From: Polytrichum commune
Taxonomy: Eukaryota; Streptophyta; Polytrichopsida; Polytrichales; Polytrichaceae
Assembly (NCBI GenBank): GCA_950295325.1
Contig: OX485804.1
Span: 7,192,001 to 7,256,000, forward strand
Length of the DNA stretch: 64,000 bases
Reading direction: 5' to 3'
Of the stretch, positions 21,597-32,823 are shown in pieces. Positions within the stretch are counted from its first letter, which is position 1; each line of letters starts with the position of its first letter. The position numbers and the translations under genes were made by a program. The notes below the pieces were generated by a model. The model was not told the origin of the DNA. It was given only the letters and a program-made list of their open reading frames with translations, and made no database searches.

Positions 21597-23185
21597 CTTT
21601 CAAGTGTAAACCTATTTAGGTGGGGTTTGGGCCATTTGGAGGCTGCAATTATGAGAGAGTTTCCAAGGCTTGAGGCCATTGTCATGATGAATAGAATTAT
21701 TTATTTGTCCCCCCTAAACCCTAAACCCTAGAACCTTGCTCTATTATCTCGCATGCAAGAGTGGCAATGACGAACGTATGTGGACGTTGTTAAGGGGATA
21801 CTAACTACCAATGTCCCTTTCTAGTTCAATCTTTTAATGTTACTTGAATCCATCCTCAAGTTCACTTCAAGTTTACTAATGTGTGAGAGCAAAACATCCA
21901 AGATTGGACCCTAAACCCTTATAACATCCACAACATGAAATACGCATTGACTAAATACAAAACCAATTAGGATATCATGTTTAAACGTCCTATATAACAT
22001 ATTAACATGATCAAGATTGTATTTACTATGACCTTCCGATTAGACTCTTCTTCATATTATGCAAACAATATCTGTTATATCTTCCTCCATTATCTAATAC
22101 ACGTGGAGAGAACAATGAATAACAACATGATGTTGTGCTTCTCCGATTTACTTTTACATGACATTCCATATATTAAATACATCATGAACGATGGTTTATT
22201 AGCGACTAATATGTGATTCCCTAAAGTGAGCGAAACATCCAAAGTTGGACCCCTAGCCCCTATTAACATCCACAATATTTCATGTTATTTGAATAAACAC
22301 ACGACCAATCAATATATCGCGTTTAAACGTCTCAAATAACAAATTAACATAATCAACATCGTCTTCACTATAACCTTCCTATAAGACTCTTCTCACGAGT
22401 AAGACAATGTTATACATTGACATTGGATAGATTAATATGTTATAACCCTATCTCCTATCTCCTATCTCCTAAACCCTAAACCCTAAACACCAAATGTAGT
22501 TGTGGTTCACTGATGCCCCCATATACAAACAACATCTATTTTATCTTGCGCCATCATCTAATATACATGGAAGGAACAGGGAATAACAACATGATTGCTT
22601 GAATGGCTTCATTTGATGTTGTGCTTATCCCATTTACTCTTATATCACAATCTATATATTAAATATATCATGAACCATGATTTATTGGCGACTATGTGAT
22701 TCGTGAAAGTCACGATCTAAGGGATGTACTTAAAACTTGAGCATGTTCGCATTTTCAAATAAGGATCGTGCATTTCAAAACCCTTGCAAAATGCAGTTGG
22801 GGAAGGTATTCATTTATTAGGCTCCACACTCAATTATTCTAAATTGTTCCACATGTTGGGGGGTGTGGGTAATCTTTTTTTTTTCATTCAATATCGTGTG
22901 AATTGTTGGCATCATTGGTAAGGACTAAATGTGTATGGTTACATCGTTAAATATAACGCAATTATATGGTTTAAATTTTCTAACATGCTCAAACAAAAGA
23001 GAAACCAATGCCTTCAATGATTTTGGAAAATTTAGGGTATGGTGTCATGTAAGTAGGGGATAAGTATTAGTTTAGCATAAAGTTTTGTTGTAAGAATACG
23101 CTGGCTATATAAATGGTTAGTTTGTAGAATAACACATTTTATGTAGCACCTTAGGGTACTCCATAGTTCTTTTGAAAAAACTAAT
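21597..23185. other. M_B 5' non-coding region (W_B)
   Basis: No gene. Telomere-type ccctaaaccctaaaccctag at 21713-21732 and a decayed run at 22450-22495. Two related blocks (about 22060-22210 and 22540-22710) with gtttattggcgactatgtgattc correspond to those in W_A. Confidence 0.65.
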
Positions 23186-24068
23186 AAGTGTTTAGAGTAG
23201 GGTCCAAAAGAACCTAAACCCTAAAATTCGCTAATTTGAGATTTTCTCTTCTCTCAAATTAATATATGGACCACAACAACATAGTGTAATGTTTGGGTCG
23301 TCCTACCTAAACCATCTTCATATGAGATCTTAATTGCGTTCTTGATATGAACACCCGCTTCAAAGTATTTGCATCTTACAACATTCTCCAATGTACGTGC
23401 GATTTTATCCATGTTCTTATATTTGTAACTTTCTCAAAATGCCGAAAAAATCCCAAATTAACGAATATACCGATTAAAACAAATGCAGCCTACAAAATTA
23501 GTGACTTAGCCTATAAAATTTTGAAAGTGTAGGACAAAGAGCCTATGGACAATTTAAAAACATAGGATATCAACCTATGTGATAAAAACATTTAGGAAAT
23601 TTTGCCTAAATTTTTTTTAAAAGAAAGGATTTTAGCCATTCATCCTTCTTCAAATTGGGAAATTAGTTGGCCTAAGTACATATCTTTAGGCTATATCTTG
23701 CAGGAAGAGTAGAGGTTGAATGAGAACATGGTGAGAACTTTCACCCTTAAACTCATTTGAATTTTAGCAACCTTTCATAACTTATAATCAACTCTTTAAA
23801 AAAGACTTGGTTAATCCTTGGCCTTCAAACGTGGTGAAAGGCTTAGCCAGGTTCAATTCCTGCCAAGGATCCCACTTAGTACTCAAATTTTGATTTTAAA
23901 ACCTACAACATTAAAAGATATGAAGGATTTTAACCTACTAAAATTTAGTTTTGAGGCAATTGGTGAGGAACTTACAAACTCAAAAGGTTTTCAACTTACA
24001 AAAAGTTGATATTGTAGAATGCAACCTATGCTATGAGGCAAATAGCCTATGTACTCTTAAAGAGGTAG
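23186..24068. mobile_element. Insertion in M_B containing a decayed M-type end
   Basis: M_A lacks these about 883 bp: its sequence runs from aatactaat straight into gcccgctaaggg. Inside, 23290-23475 is a decayed match to the M-unit 3' end (acacccgcttcaaagt..tctcaaaatgcc..ttaacgaatata), preceded by a broken palindrome gtttgggtcgtcctacctaaac. No gene and no clear target duplication were seen. It could be a non-autonomous relative of the M unit. Confidence 0.5.
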
Positions 24069-24974
24069 GCCCGCTAAGGGTTTAGAGTCAAGCGTTATGA
24101 TTTAGGTTTTAGGGTTCCCTGTAACCCTGTTTCCGTGGGTGCCCTAATCCTGTGGGCACCCTATTCATGCGGTTGGGGGCCAATGCCCGAGGTAAACAAA
24201 ACCCCAACCGTCGCATTTCTCATTTCTTTCTCTCTCTCTCTCTCTCCGCGCCTCGCTTGGAAGCGCCGCCTCTCCTGAAGCGCCGCTTTCGCAAAGCGCC
24301 GCGGCGAATCAGGCTTGGTGTAGGTTAACCCTTCATTCTCCCGCGTTCATTGCTTTTTTCTGCATCTTCTTTTCCCTCCTTTCTTTTGCTCTTCAATAGA
24401 ATAGCCCTTGTGCAATCTTAGAAGTTAGGAAGAGTTTTGAAAGAAACAGAAACATACGGAGGAAGGTTTTAGAGCGTGAGAGTGAAGGAAGTTAGCAAAA
24501 GAGTGTTGAAGAGTATTGGAAAGTGCCGAAGGAAGTTAGTAGAACATTGTGTAGTAGATAAAGCTTCGGTTTGGGAGGTCCAGGTGTTTGTACTGGAAGT
24601 TTTAGGAGTGTTTGTGAAATTCAAGAGTTCTTTAAGAGTATCAAGAGTTGTTTGAGAGTTTTCGAAGTCGTTTGAGAGATTCAGTAGTTTTGTGATGGAT
24701 TCAGGAGTGGGTTTAGACATTTCGAAGTCTTTTGAGAGGTTTAGTAGTTGTGTGTGAGATTCAGGAGTTGGTTTAGACATTTCGAAGTCTTTTGAGAGAT
24801 TCAGTAGTTCTGTGTGAGATTCAGGAGTTGGTTGAGAGATCCAAGAGCTATTTGAGAGAGTTGATACTTGTTTGAAAGTTTCTCATTGAACTTTCTCACA
24901 GTTTGTTTGATATTGAGAATTATTGGAAGAACAACCTGCTCTACTCCAAATTGTCTGCACAACATCTTTGAAAG
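24069..24974 (+). other. M_B promoter side and 5' UTR exon
   Basis: No protein gene. 24200-24310 is GC-rich with a ct microsatellite (tctctctctctct). 24480-24960 is a run of imperfect repeats (agattcagtagtt, tttgagaga), the counterpart of the CT-rich blocks in M_A and M'. The 5' UTR exon probably ends AAAG|gtattg at 24974. Confidence 0.45.
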
Positions 24975-25553
24975 GTATTGTGTTTTATTTTAACCAATAT
25001 GTGTTTGTATATTCACGGTTTTGTAGCATACACAATGCATAAGCATTGTATATGCTAGATGCCAAGTTCAAAAAATACATTAAAATAATACTGTTTGGGG
25101 AGACGACCCAAACACAGCCTCTTGTTTGGGTCGACCGACCCAAACACAGCCCTAAACACAGCCCCTTGTTTGGGTCACTCGACCCAAACACAAAACAAAG
25201 CATCATGTTTGGGCCGAACGACCCAAATATAACACAAATCATCATGTTTGGGTCGAACGACCCAAACTAAGTCTTCTAATTATAAACTCATAAAGAAATC
25301 CATGATTTTTGCATCAATATAAAATTCACATCAATCCAAAATAATAATCAAGGAATGTATCAAGGAAAAGTATCAAGGAATCCTGCATGTCACAAACAAT
25401 ATAAAATGCAAATCCACCCAATAATCACAACATTCTTATTATCATTACAAATGATGCTGAAATATATAAATACACAATCCACCTAAACCTATTCATGTCG
25501 TAGATGTTTGGGTCGAACGACCGAAACTAACTTTGCGCATTATTTTCTTACAG
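24975..25553 (+). repeat. M_B 5' UTR intron with six palindromes
   Basis: Sites start at 25094 (degenerate, ggggagacgacccaaa), 25125 (perfect), 25169 (cactcg core), 25208 (gggccgaacgacccaaa), 25247 (centre AA) and 25507 (right arm accgaaa). The intron ends ttcttacag before the ATG. Arms are kept better than the spacing between copies A and B. Confidence 0.85.
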
Positions 25554-26879
25554 ATGGCTCCAAAGAAAAGACCCGGCGAAAGGTGGTTCATGCCTGCGCC
25601 GGACATGTTGTGGCAGGAGCACGAAACCCTGCAGGATGGCTCCTATTCCCCTAAGGACGGGCTTCTCCTCGCTTGGTCTATTGAAGTAGTCAAAGCCTCA
25701 ACATACAAAATGATTTTTGTTGTCAAGGTGGGAACCGTGGAGAAACACACCTGGGCGACTCTTACGGGATGGGAGGTCGCATCGGTACAGTCTCTTCGAG
25801 ACTATACCGACGTCATCCTCGAGAACTCGGCTGTGCAGAACGCGCATATGTTCATGCACCAGTTCTCCGAGCCTTTCGACGCACTCTATACAAGAGAGTC
25901 CTGTGTCGAACCGGAAGTTATCAAGCCGGAGACAATATTTATCGATGGGAGTACATCGAATACCAAGGTCTCAAGCCGGTTCACAAAACTAAAACATGCA
26001 ATAACCGTGCTGAACATGGGCCTGCAAAGCAAAACCAAATCACAGCAACCTGTGAGGCGGAAAGCTCCCACAGAGGAAGGAGCAGGGTCGTCAAGACCTC
26101 AATCGGTGAGGATGCCGCTACCAGTACCGGCTGACTCGCGTAGGACCACTCCCTCCCAAACACCTACGAATAGTGAGACCCCTACACCTTCTGGGAGCCG
26201 TCAAACAACTCCATCCAAGAGGGCGAGAGAGTCATCTGTGATGACTGATGAGCTAGTCTCACCGGAGTTGCGCATGCCGAAGCCCGGCGAAGAGGTGGAT
26301 GCAGGGGAGCTGCAGAAAATCGTGAACAATTTCACGACGAAATGCTCCCACTGTTTTTTCATGGGCAGGGATTTCAAGTTCGACGTGAACATCAGCCAGT
26401 GCCATCTAGCGCCACCGGAGAAGTGTGTCCGGGCAAAGGAGGACGCCTACGTTGACTGGATAATCGCGCAGATCGTTTGCGAGCAGTTTAAAGACGACAG
26501 GCAAACGATTGTAGTGATGCCACAGGGTCTCAAGAAAATGCCTACATCTGAAATGTGGCCAACAATTCAGAAGGGCGATTTTTGGCTGATAGACGGCCAA
26601 CACAGCGTGGAGGCATCCAAGAAAATCCAACTCATGAATGAGTGGGACGATCCCAACAATCAGAAGGAAAAGCTGAAGATTTGGAAGGCACTGGTGGTGT
26701 GGTCTGACGACGAGACCAAGCTCAGCGACATCTCCCGGTACTTCAATATGGGAAACAAGAAGAGGGCCTACCAAACTTCCTGGATAAGGAATATCATGGC
26801 CTCGCGGGAGGTGTGGGAGTTCTATGGTAGGCCTCCCAAGGAGAGGGAGAATGCGAAGGACAAGAATCCCAAGTGGGAG
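25554..26879 (+). CDS. M_B exon 1: N-terminal region and ParB-like domain
   Basis: The ATG at 25554 (MAPKKRPGERWF) follows an acceptor directly. 442 codons, uninterrupted. Residues 1-150 form a compact unknown domain with many W, V and F; 160-260 are a Ser/Thr/Pro linker; about 290-400 include VDWIIAQIVCEQFKDDRQTI, FWLIDGQHSVEASKKIQ (DGQHS at 347-351) and a mixed helical region ending PKERENAKDKNPKWE. The DGQH[RS] motif with the preceding strand is typical of the ParB/sulfiredoxin fold. The last codon GAG joins GAT of exon 2 (phase 0). In phage proteins such a domain often precedes an N6/N4 methyltransferase. Confidence 0.75.
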
Positions 26880-27099
26880 GTGAGTATTGTTTGGGTCGAC
26901 CGACCCAAACTCCTGGTGCAGTCTTGTGTTTTTTTTAGTTTGGGTCGATCGACCCAAACAACTGTTGCAGTCTTGTGTTTTTTTTCAGTTTGGGTCGACC
27001 GACCCAAACTCTTGTTGTAGATGTTGGTCATGATATGGGTTGGAAATCACATGTATTTAACTAATACGCATTCAAATGTTCTGTTTTGTTCACGTGCAG
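26880..27099 (+). repeat. M_B intron 1 with three palindromes
   Basis: The 220-nt intron (GAG|gtgagt ... cgtgcag|GAT) contains palindromes at 26890 (11 bases inside the donor), 26939 and 26989. The spacers contain t-runs (gtgttttttttagt, gtgttttttttcagt). Confidence 0.9.
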
Positions 27100-28431
27100 G
27101 ATTTCAAATACCAAATGATCAACAAATTCTCCTCCATTGATAATTCGAGCCACAAGCAGAAGAAATACAGCGACCTGAAGGGGGAAATTTACTTGATTAC
27201 AACATCGGACTCAGTTTGGAGGAAGTGGAAAACCGTGTTTGAAAAGCACGAGACGGGGGATTTGATCGACCCTGACACTGGCGTTTTCTTCAGCCTGGCC
27301 TCGCGCTTCAAGCAGATGAAGCCTCTCGTGAGAGAGTTCTTTAGAACTCTTCAAGGGCTGTCAGAGACGGAGGTGGAGAAGGTGGCATCGCACATCCTGC
27401 ACGTGGTACCCACGGCCAAGAGGTGCTGGGTGCACCCGAAGATTGTCTTCGTAAAGCCCAAATCCTTCGTTCCTTCATGCTACACCATGAAGGAATGGAC
27501 GGAGAACAGGAAAAAGAAGACGACTATCGTGCAGGAGCTGCATAAATTGGTGCCAGAGAGGAATATTGTCGTGGACGGCGAGGTTCATGGGGCTAACTGG
27601 AGAGCATTCAAAGATGAATATAAGTTCACCAGTGCCTCCATGGCGGCTCTAATAAGGGAAGCGGGGGACGACTTCTTGCGGGCCAAGATGGTGAAGGGTG
27701 GGAAGAACCGGGCGCTTCCGGATCACACAGCGCGTGCGTTCTCGAACTTCATCAAGGAGAAGAAGATTGTCCAGTTTGAAGGGGACGCTTACTTCAACCT
27801 TGTCACCTTCGAGCCTTTGAAAATTCAGGGCTGGCCAGGTCAAGACGCCAGAATGGCGATAAGGACAAAAGCAAGGGACCGCTTTCCTCTTGGGATGATT
27901 GATTTTAGAAATATTCCTGGAAGCTCATTTGAGGGCACGATGAGCACCCTCTTCTACGACCCCTTCTTAATTAAGTTCGTCGATTATGCAAGCCCTAAGT
28001 TCAGGGAGGTAGATATCTGGCTTTGGATAGTCGAGGATAGAAGGGCGGAGCAGGTGTACGAGCTTGTCCGAAAACTGCAGCCGGAGTATGCAGTGTCCAA
28101 GTCTCACTACATCGCCGCACCGGCGGAGGGGGCTTACACGACATTGAAGGACAAGAAGACCAAGTTCGTCAACGTCTTGTGTTTGTACTTCGTGTACAAA
28201 GCGGAGTTGCTGAAGGTGCCAAACCACCCTATATCCCGGATGGACAAACTCTTCCAAGTTCCAGAAGGGTTGGGTGCGAACAAGTGCCTCTACGACGAGG
28301 CTAAATACGCGAACTATCCTGCAGATGAGCTGCGGATGGAATTTTACATGAGAATGATGAGGATGCTGACGAGGAGAGGGGACTGCATCTTCAACGTCTT
28401 CGGAGGCTCAAAACCTGTCTATGCTGCTATG
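27100..28431 (+). CDS. M_B exon 2: methyltransferase-like domain
   Basis: 444 codons, open throughout. Motif IV position: LFYDPFLIKF (Asp at protein residue 729); following DIWLWIVEDRRAEQVYELVRK fits the helix after motif IV; the final RGDCIFNVFGGSKPVYAAM (FGGS at about 876) fits motif I near the C-terminus, beta-class order. DPPY has become DPFL and D.F.GSGT has become NVFGGSK. I therefore call it methyltransferase-like and would not claim activity. The last ATG joins exon 3 in phase 0 (ATG|gtaagt ... tgtgtag|ATG). Confidence 0.68.
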
Positions 28432-28591
28432 GTAAGTGACTTTCTATAGCTTGTAAGCAGTTTGGGTCGATCGACCCAAACTAGGCTCTTTGCAGGTTTG
28501 GGTCGACCGGCCCAAACTACACATTTCACTTAGTCTTGTTTATGTGACTGCCTCGACAAATTCTAATTTCCCTATAACTTGGATTGTGTAG
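28432..28591 (+). repeat. M_B intron 2 with two palindromes
   Basis: Palindromes at 28461 (centre AT) and 28497 (right arm gcccaaa) in a 160-nt intron. M_A holds five in the matching intron. Confidence 0.9.
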
Positions 28592-30070
28592 ATGTCGGGG
28601 CTGAATATATACTCCTACGTAGAGGATGGCGATCTGCCATTTTATAGGGTGCAGAAATCGCTGGCGAAGAAGATGGACATCCTCGATTGGATCCCGGGTA
28701 GCTACGTCGACGAGGTTGTTCAGGGTGGCGAAAACCCTCTTGATAGGGTGAGGCGCATCAACCCGGAGGAAATGGCCATGAGGGCCACGACCCAAGTTCC
28801 CGAACCTCTGGTCGGGTTGCATCCGGGCAATCCGTCCCGCACAGAAGGTGGCGAGGTTGAGGAGGAAGAAGAGGAACACGAGGAGGCGAAGAAGGAAGGC
28901 GACGTCGAGGAAGGGGCAACGGGCTTCACGCAACAATCCGAAGCCCCTCAACGGAAGAAGGCGATGCGGGCGGCAACCCCGCAGAGTAAGCTCGTGCCCG
29001 TCCTGACGGTGGACGATGCACGGGACATGTACTCCAGGGACGCCACCGCGACGTTCAGGGAGAGGAGGAAGTTAAAGGGGAAGAAGCTGTATGGCGACTA
29101 CTCCGTGGAGGAGACCATTGCCATAAGCAGCGAGGACGACGATGACATTGAGCTCGCCAAACGGCTAAGATCAGATCCCCCGTCCCCGACAGCGTTCGCT
29201 GGCATGGTTAGGGTGAAGCCCGAGGTCCTGACTGTGGAGGAGGCGAACGAGAAGATGAGGAGGGACGAGGAGCAGCGAGTCCGCCTGCAGAAGGCTGCCG
29301 CGGAAGAACCCTCAATGCGGAACGAGGTCGCAGAGCTGAGGGCTCTCCTGTTGGATCAGGGGCGTCAAAGGGCGATGGCCCAACCTCCGTCCCACGCCGA
29401 CTTGATATCACAAGTGATACAAGGAATGTGGGCGCAAGGTTTGGTGGTGGCTCCCTCCAGCTCCTTCCCGCACTTGCCCCCCGGCTTCCCTCCGCAGAGC
29501 ATCCCTCAGCAGCCTGTGCCGCAATCGTCTTTCAGCTTCCAGCACTTGATTCGGCCCCACCAAGTTCCGTACGCGCCGGTCCAGCAAGTGGATGACCCCA
29601 ACATCTGGCGCGTCTCTGGAGCCTCCTCCCCTTTGGGCCCTCCACCACTTCGGCCCCCGATAGTCATGGCGCCCCCTCACCAATCGGACGACCCCAGGAT
29701 GTTTGGGTCGACCGACCCAAACCCACCATCCACTGGAGTGTCCGAAGGGCCCTCTCCAGATGCAGGACAGTTTGGGTCGGGCGACCCAAACCCCGTTGCA
29801 GCGCAGTCCTCCCTTGACCAACATGGGTGTCAACTAGACACGGCCATGCTAGATGTTGAAGGCCTGCAAGGGCTTGGTGATACCTCTACTCCTAACCAAA
29901 TCGATGAACCCATGCATGATGCACATGCGGAGATTGGTTTAGGACAAGGGCCTGATGCCGATCGTTTGCAGGAGAAGGTTCCTGACGTCGTCGGAGAAGG
30001 CGGTGGCAAGAGAGGCGGGGCAGCGGGGACAGTGGAGGCTTCCACATCGTCGAGACATGACCAGGGCGAG
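28592..30070 (+). CDS. M_B exon 3: low-complexity linker with coding palindromes
   Basis: 493 codons. It starts MSGLNIYSYVEDGDLPFY; acidic run EVEEEEEEHEEA; K/R-rich RERRKLKGKK; charged helix MRRDEEQRVRLQK; then a Pro/Gln-rich region. Palindromes at 29702-29721 and 29771-29790 are in frame and encode FGSTDPN and FGSGDPN. It joins exon 4 in phase 0 (GGCGAG|gtaata). Confidence 0.75.
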
Positions 30071-30557
30071 GTAATACACTGAGCCCTCCCAGTTTGGGTC
30101 GACCGACCCAAACTTCTTGGGTCATTGTCTTGTTGGCCTGGTCGTGTCCCCCTTGCTAGGAGGAAATGCACACCCCCTTGCCCCCCCCTGCTCTACACTT
30201 GCTCCCCCTGCCCCCAACGTGCCCCCCCGCGATCCCCTTCGTCTCGTCTGCATTCGACTACGCTCGACCTTGGCGGTGCGCAACCAATTTTGTAGATGTA
30301 GAATTAGGATAGTGTGAATGCCCTCGTTCACCGCGGCCCCCTCCCATCAAATTGTACATAGATATTTGTAAAAATAAAATTATTATTTTTGGCGCCCATA
30401 TGTTTGCATCCGTGTCCCAATGTATGTTGGTCCCCTTGTATGTTTTTGTTGCCACCAATGGTCCAATTCTTCTTGTGTTTGCACAAATATTTCGTTCTGC
30501 TTGAATTAAACATAGCATAACATAGTCCTCGCCGCCTTCTCTCGCTCGTCGCCGCAG
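30071..30557 (+). other. M_B intron 3, one palindrome
   Basis: A 487-nt intron from gtaata to gccgcag with one palindrome at 30093-30112 and several C runs; no gene. Confidence 0.7.
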
Positions 30558-31370
30558 GGTTCGGAGCATAGCGTCGCAACTCCCCACCGATCCTCTCCGA
30601 GGAGTGTGGAGGACAGCGCGGTGGTCCCCCCGATTTTGCCCTCGCCACCTTCGCCTCCCAAGACCCGGTTCCTGGTGCTAGACCTCAACGGGGTCCTTGT
30701 CCAGTGCGTGCATTGTCCAAGGGTCCCCACGGTGCCTTTCTGCAAGCCCGAGGACGCCAACTACGATGGACCCCCCGCATACATCAAAAGCAAGCTAGTG
30801 TACCTCCGCCTGTCCCTTCGGGGCTTCCTACAGGTCGCCCTATCCAAATGGTGGGTGATCATTTGGAGCTCCATGAAGTCCGAGAATACCCAGGCCGTCG
30901 TGGAGTTCATCTTCAAGGGACTCCAACCCCCGTGCTTGGTCCTAGGACAGGATTCTTGTAAAACATTGTACACCCCCGAGGGCAGGGTTGTGAAAAAGCC
31001 CAACAACCCCGCCGTAAACCAATTTCTTAAGGTCTTGAAGCCAGTCGTATGGGACCAGCGTCCGACCATGGTCGGCTGTCCCTACGACGTTCGCCCCACC
31101 CGTGACAACACGTTGATGGTGGACGACAGCGCTTCCAAAAACATTTTGAACCCGACCTCGAACTTCATAGTTTGCCCCACGTGGACGGTCGAGAAGGTCC
31201 GAGACCGCTTTTTGTTAGACCTACTTAAGTACATTCAAACGCTCGTGGGGAGCGGACTACCTGTGCCCCGGTTCCTTAGTTGTAATCCGATAGGCGAAAG
31301 ATACATGGATCCGAAGGACTATATGTACAGAGAGTTGTACGCTCACGCGAAATATAATAAACTCATTTGA
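30558..31370 (+). CDS. M_B exon 4: FCP1-type HAD phosphatase domain
   Basis: 270 codons then stop. It joins exon 3 in phase 0 (GSEHSVATPHRS). HAD motifs: RFLVLDLNGVLVQ (Asp at protein residue 1421), VIIWSSM and NTLMVDDSAS, the motif order and spacing of FCP1/SCP-like CTD phosphatases. The second catalytic Asp of DxDx is Asn. The exon ends with AHAKYNKLI. No BRCT domain follows. A separate transcript starting in intron 3 cannot be excluded, but M' has the same phase-0 join. Confidence 0.78.
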   Translation, partial: GSEHSVATPHRSSPRSVEDSAVVPPILPSPPSPPKTRFLVLDLNGVLVQCVHCPRVPTVPFCKPEDANYDGPPAYIKSKLVYLRLSLRGFLQVALSKWWVIIWSSMKSENTQAVVEFIFKGLQPPCLVLGQDSCKTLYTPEGRVVKKPNNPAVNQFLKVLKPVVWDQRPTMVGCPYDVRPTRDNTLMVDDSASKNILNPTSNFIVCPTWTVEKVRDRFLLDLLKYIQTLVGSGLPVPRFLSCNPIGERYMDPKDYMYRELYAHAKYNKLI

Positions 31371-31494
31371 GATACTACATGGTGTGCCATTGTGTGTGAT
31401 ATATTATGCCTCAATTGTATATCGATTTTCACATGCTCCCCCCTCCCCTCCCCCCCTCCCCTTGGGTTTTGTTTTGTTTCCTTTTTTGCGCCAG

Positions 31495-32283
31495 CGTTTG
31501 GAGCCCTCGATTGAGATCGTCAGCGAATCAAACTTGGGGAGCTTCTTCTACGAGACCGTCTACGATGCCGCGTCCACCATCGACTACTCCAAGGAGCCTC
31601 TTGACGCCGGCGTCGTCGATAGCCCCCCACCCAAGCAAATCTTCCGGCCATCTCCGTCCCCGTCGCCGCTCAAGGGCATAAATCGCAAATGCGTCCGGAC
31701 GTCCCCCTCTCGGCCCGGCGGCAGTAGTACACCTCAACGGCGGCTGCGGATGGACGCTCGGCCTACGAAGAGTGGCACCTTTCCTATTCCTTTGCGGGAC
31801 GCATTGCCCCTCCTCGCCGACTCCGACGGGAACGCCCCCGGTGACAAGGTGAACCCCCCCCCCCCCAAAACATGGTTAACCGCGCATTACAATCATCCGG
31901 CACTTAAAAAATGAACGTGTGACACGTTTGGGTCTTCCTCCCTAAACTAACACGTGTGTTCTTGCATTCACGTGTTGCAGGTTGCTCCCACCCGTAAACC
32001 TATGTGGGCTAGTACGTCCGTCGAGTTGGAGCGTTTCTACTCCATGACCAGAAATGCAAGACAGTCCACTTCATCGTATTCGAATTCTTCGTCGTATAAT
32101 TCGGGCGGCCGACGGAATCCAAAATGTGTTATTGATGGCGGTCACCCCAAGAATGGCTATAGTCGCGGGGCGGAGATTTTCAGGAATGTTGAAGCAATGC
32201 GAGCAAAAGAAGCCGCAGCAAAAGAAAAAAAGGCAAAAGAAAAAAAAGCAAAAGAAAAAGAGGTAGTCTCCGAGGCTAGATAG
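31495..32283 (+). CDS. M_B downstream gene: Lys-rich tail protein
   Basis: Exon a 31495-31848 (acceptor gcgccag, donor acaag|gtgaac), exon b 31981-32283 (acceptor gttgcag), total 218 codons in phase 0. Conserved with M' over FYETVYDAASTIDYS, VVDSPPP, SPSRP, NSGGRR and GYSRGAEIFR. The C-terminus is K/E/A-rich and predicted helical. Its intron carries a decayed palindrome (gtttgggtcttcctccctaaac, 31927-31948). Function unknown; a missing first exon upstream is possible. Confidence 0.55.
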
Positions 32284-32823
32284 GCCATAGTAGGCGTAGG
32301 GTTTTGGGCCATAGGCAAGAACATTTTGGGTCGCACTATCCAATGGATGTGTGGTGCTAGCATGCTATGCATTTTACATGCCACACTTTGTATGTTTTTT
32401 TTTGCAATAATATAAGTGTCACATGATTTCCCCTTCCATATGGTCTAAGGTTTGGATTGCCCTACCTAAACCATCACAAATATGAGTTTGGAATATTTTG
32501 TATGTTATATTATATTGGTTCACATATTTCCCCTTCAATATGATCTATGGTTTGGATTGCCCTACCTAAACCATATTCATACAAGTTTTTGTGCGATAAT
32601 ATGAATGTTTTAAGATTTCCCCTTCAACTTGGCCTAAGGTTTGGATTGCCCACCCTAAACAATCCCAAATATTGAGTTATTAATGGGGTTCTTGTTCTAA
32701 ACACCCGCTTCAAAGTGTTCGCATCTTACAACTTTCTCCAATATGTGTTCCATTTATCCTTGTTCTTATTTCTGTGAATGTCTCAAAATGCCCAAAAAGT
32801 CTCAATTTAACGAATATAGTGTT
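32284..32823 (+). other. M_B 3' region with decayed palindromes and terminus
   Basis: Three copies of a decayed 22-bp palindrome (tttggattgccctacctaaa) at about 32450, 32550 and 32638 (the third reads cccaccctaaac). The terminus ending CGAATATAGTGTT is at 32811-32823. No gene. Confidence 0.65.

Larger units (their letters stand above)
21597..32823 (+). mobile_element. M_B unit (most intact giant element copy)
   Basis: The unit begins CTTTCAAGTG and ends CGAATATAGTGTT (32811-32823). Same gene order as M_A: 5' region, M gene 25554-31370 without nonsense codons, Lys-rich gene 31495-32283. It differs from M_A by an extra 0.88-kb insertion (23186-24068) and lacks the MITE. Confidence 0.65.
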
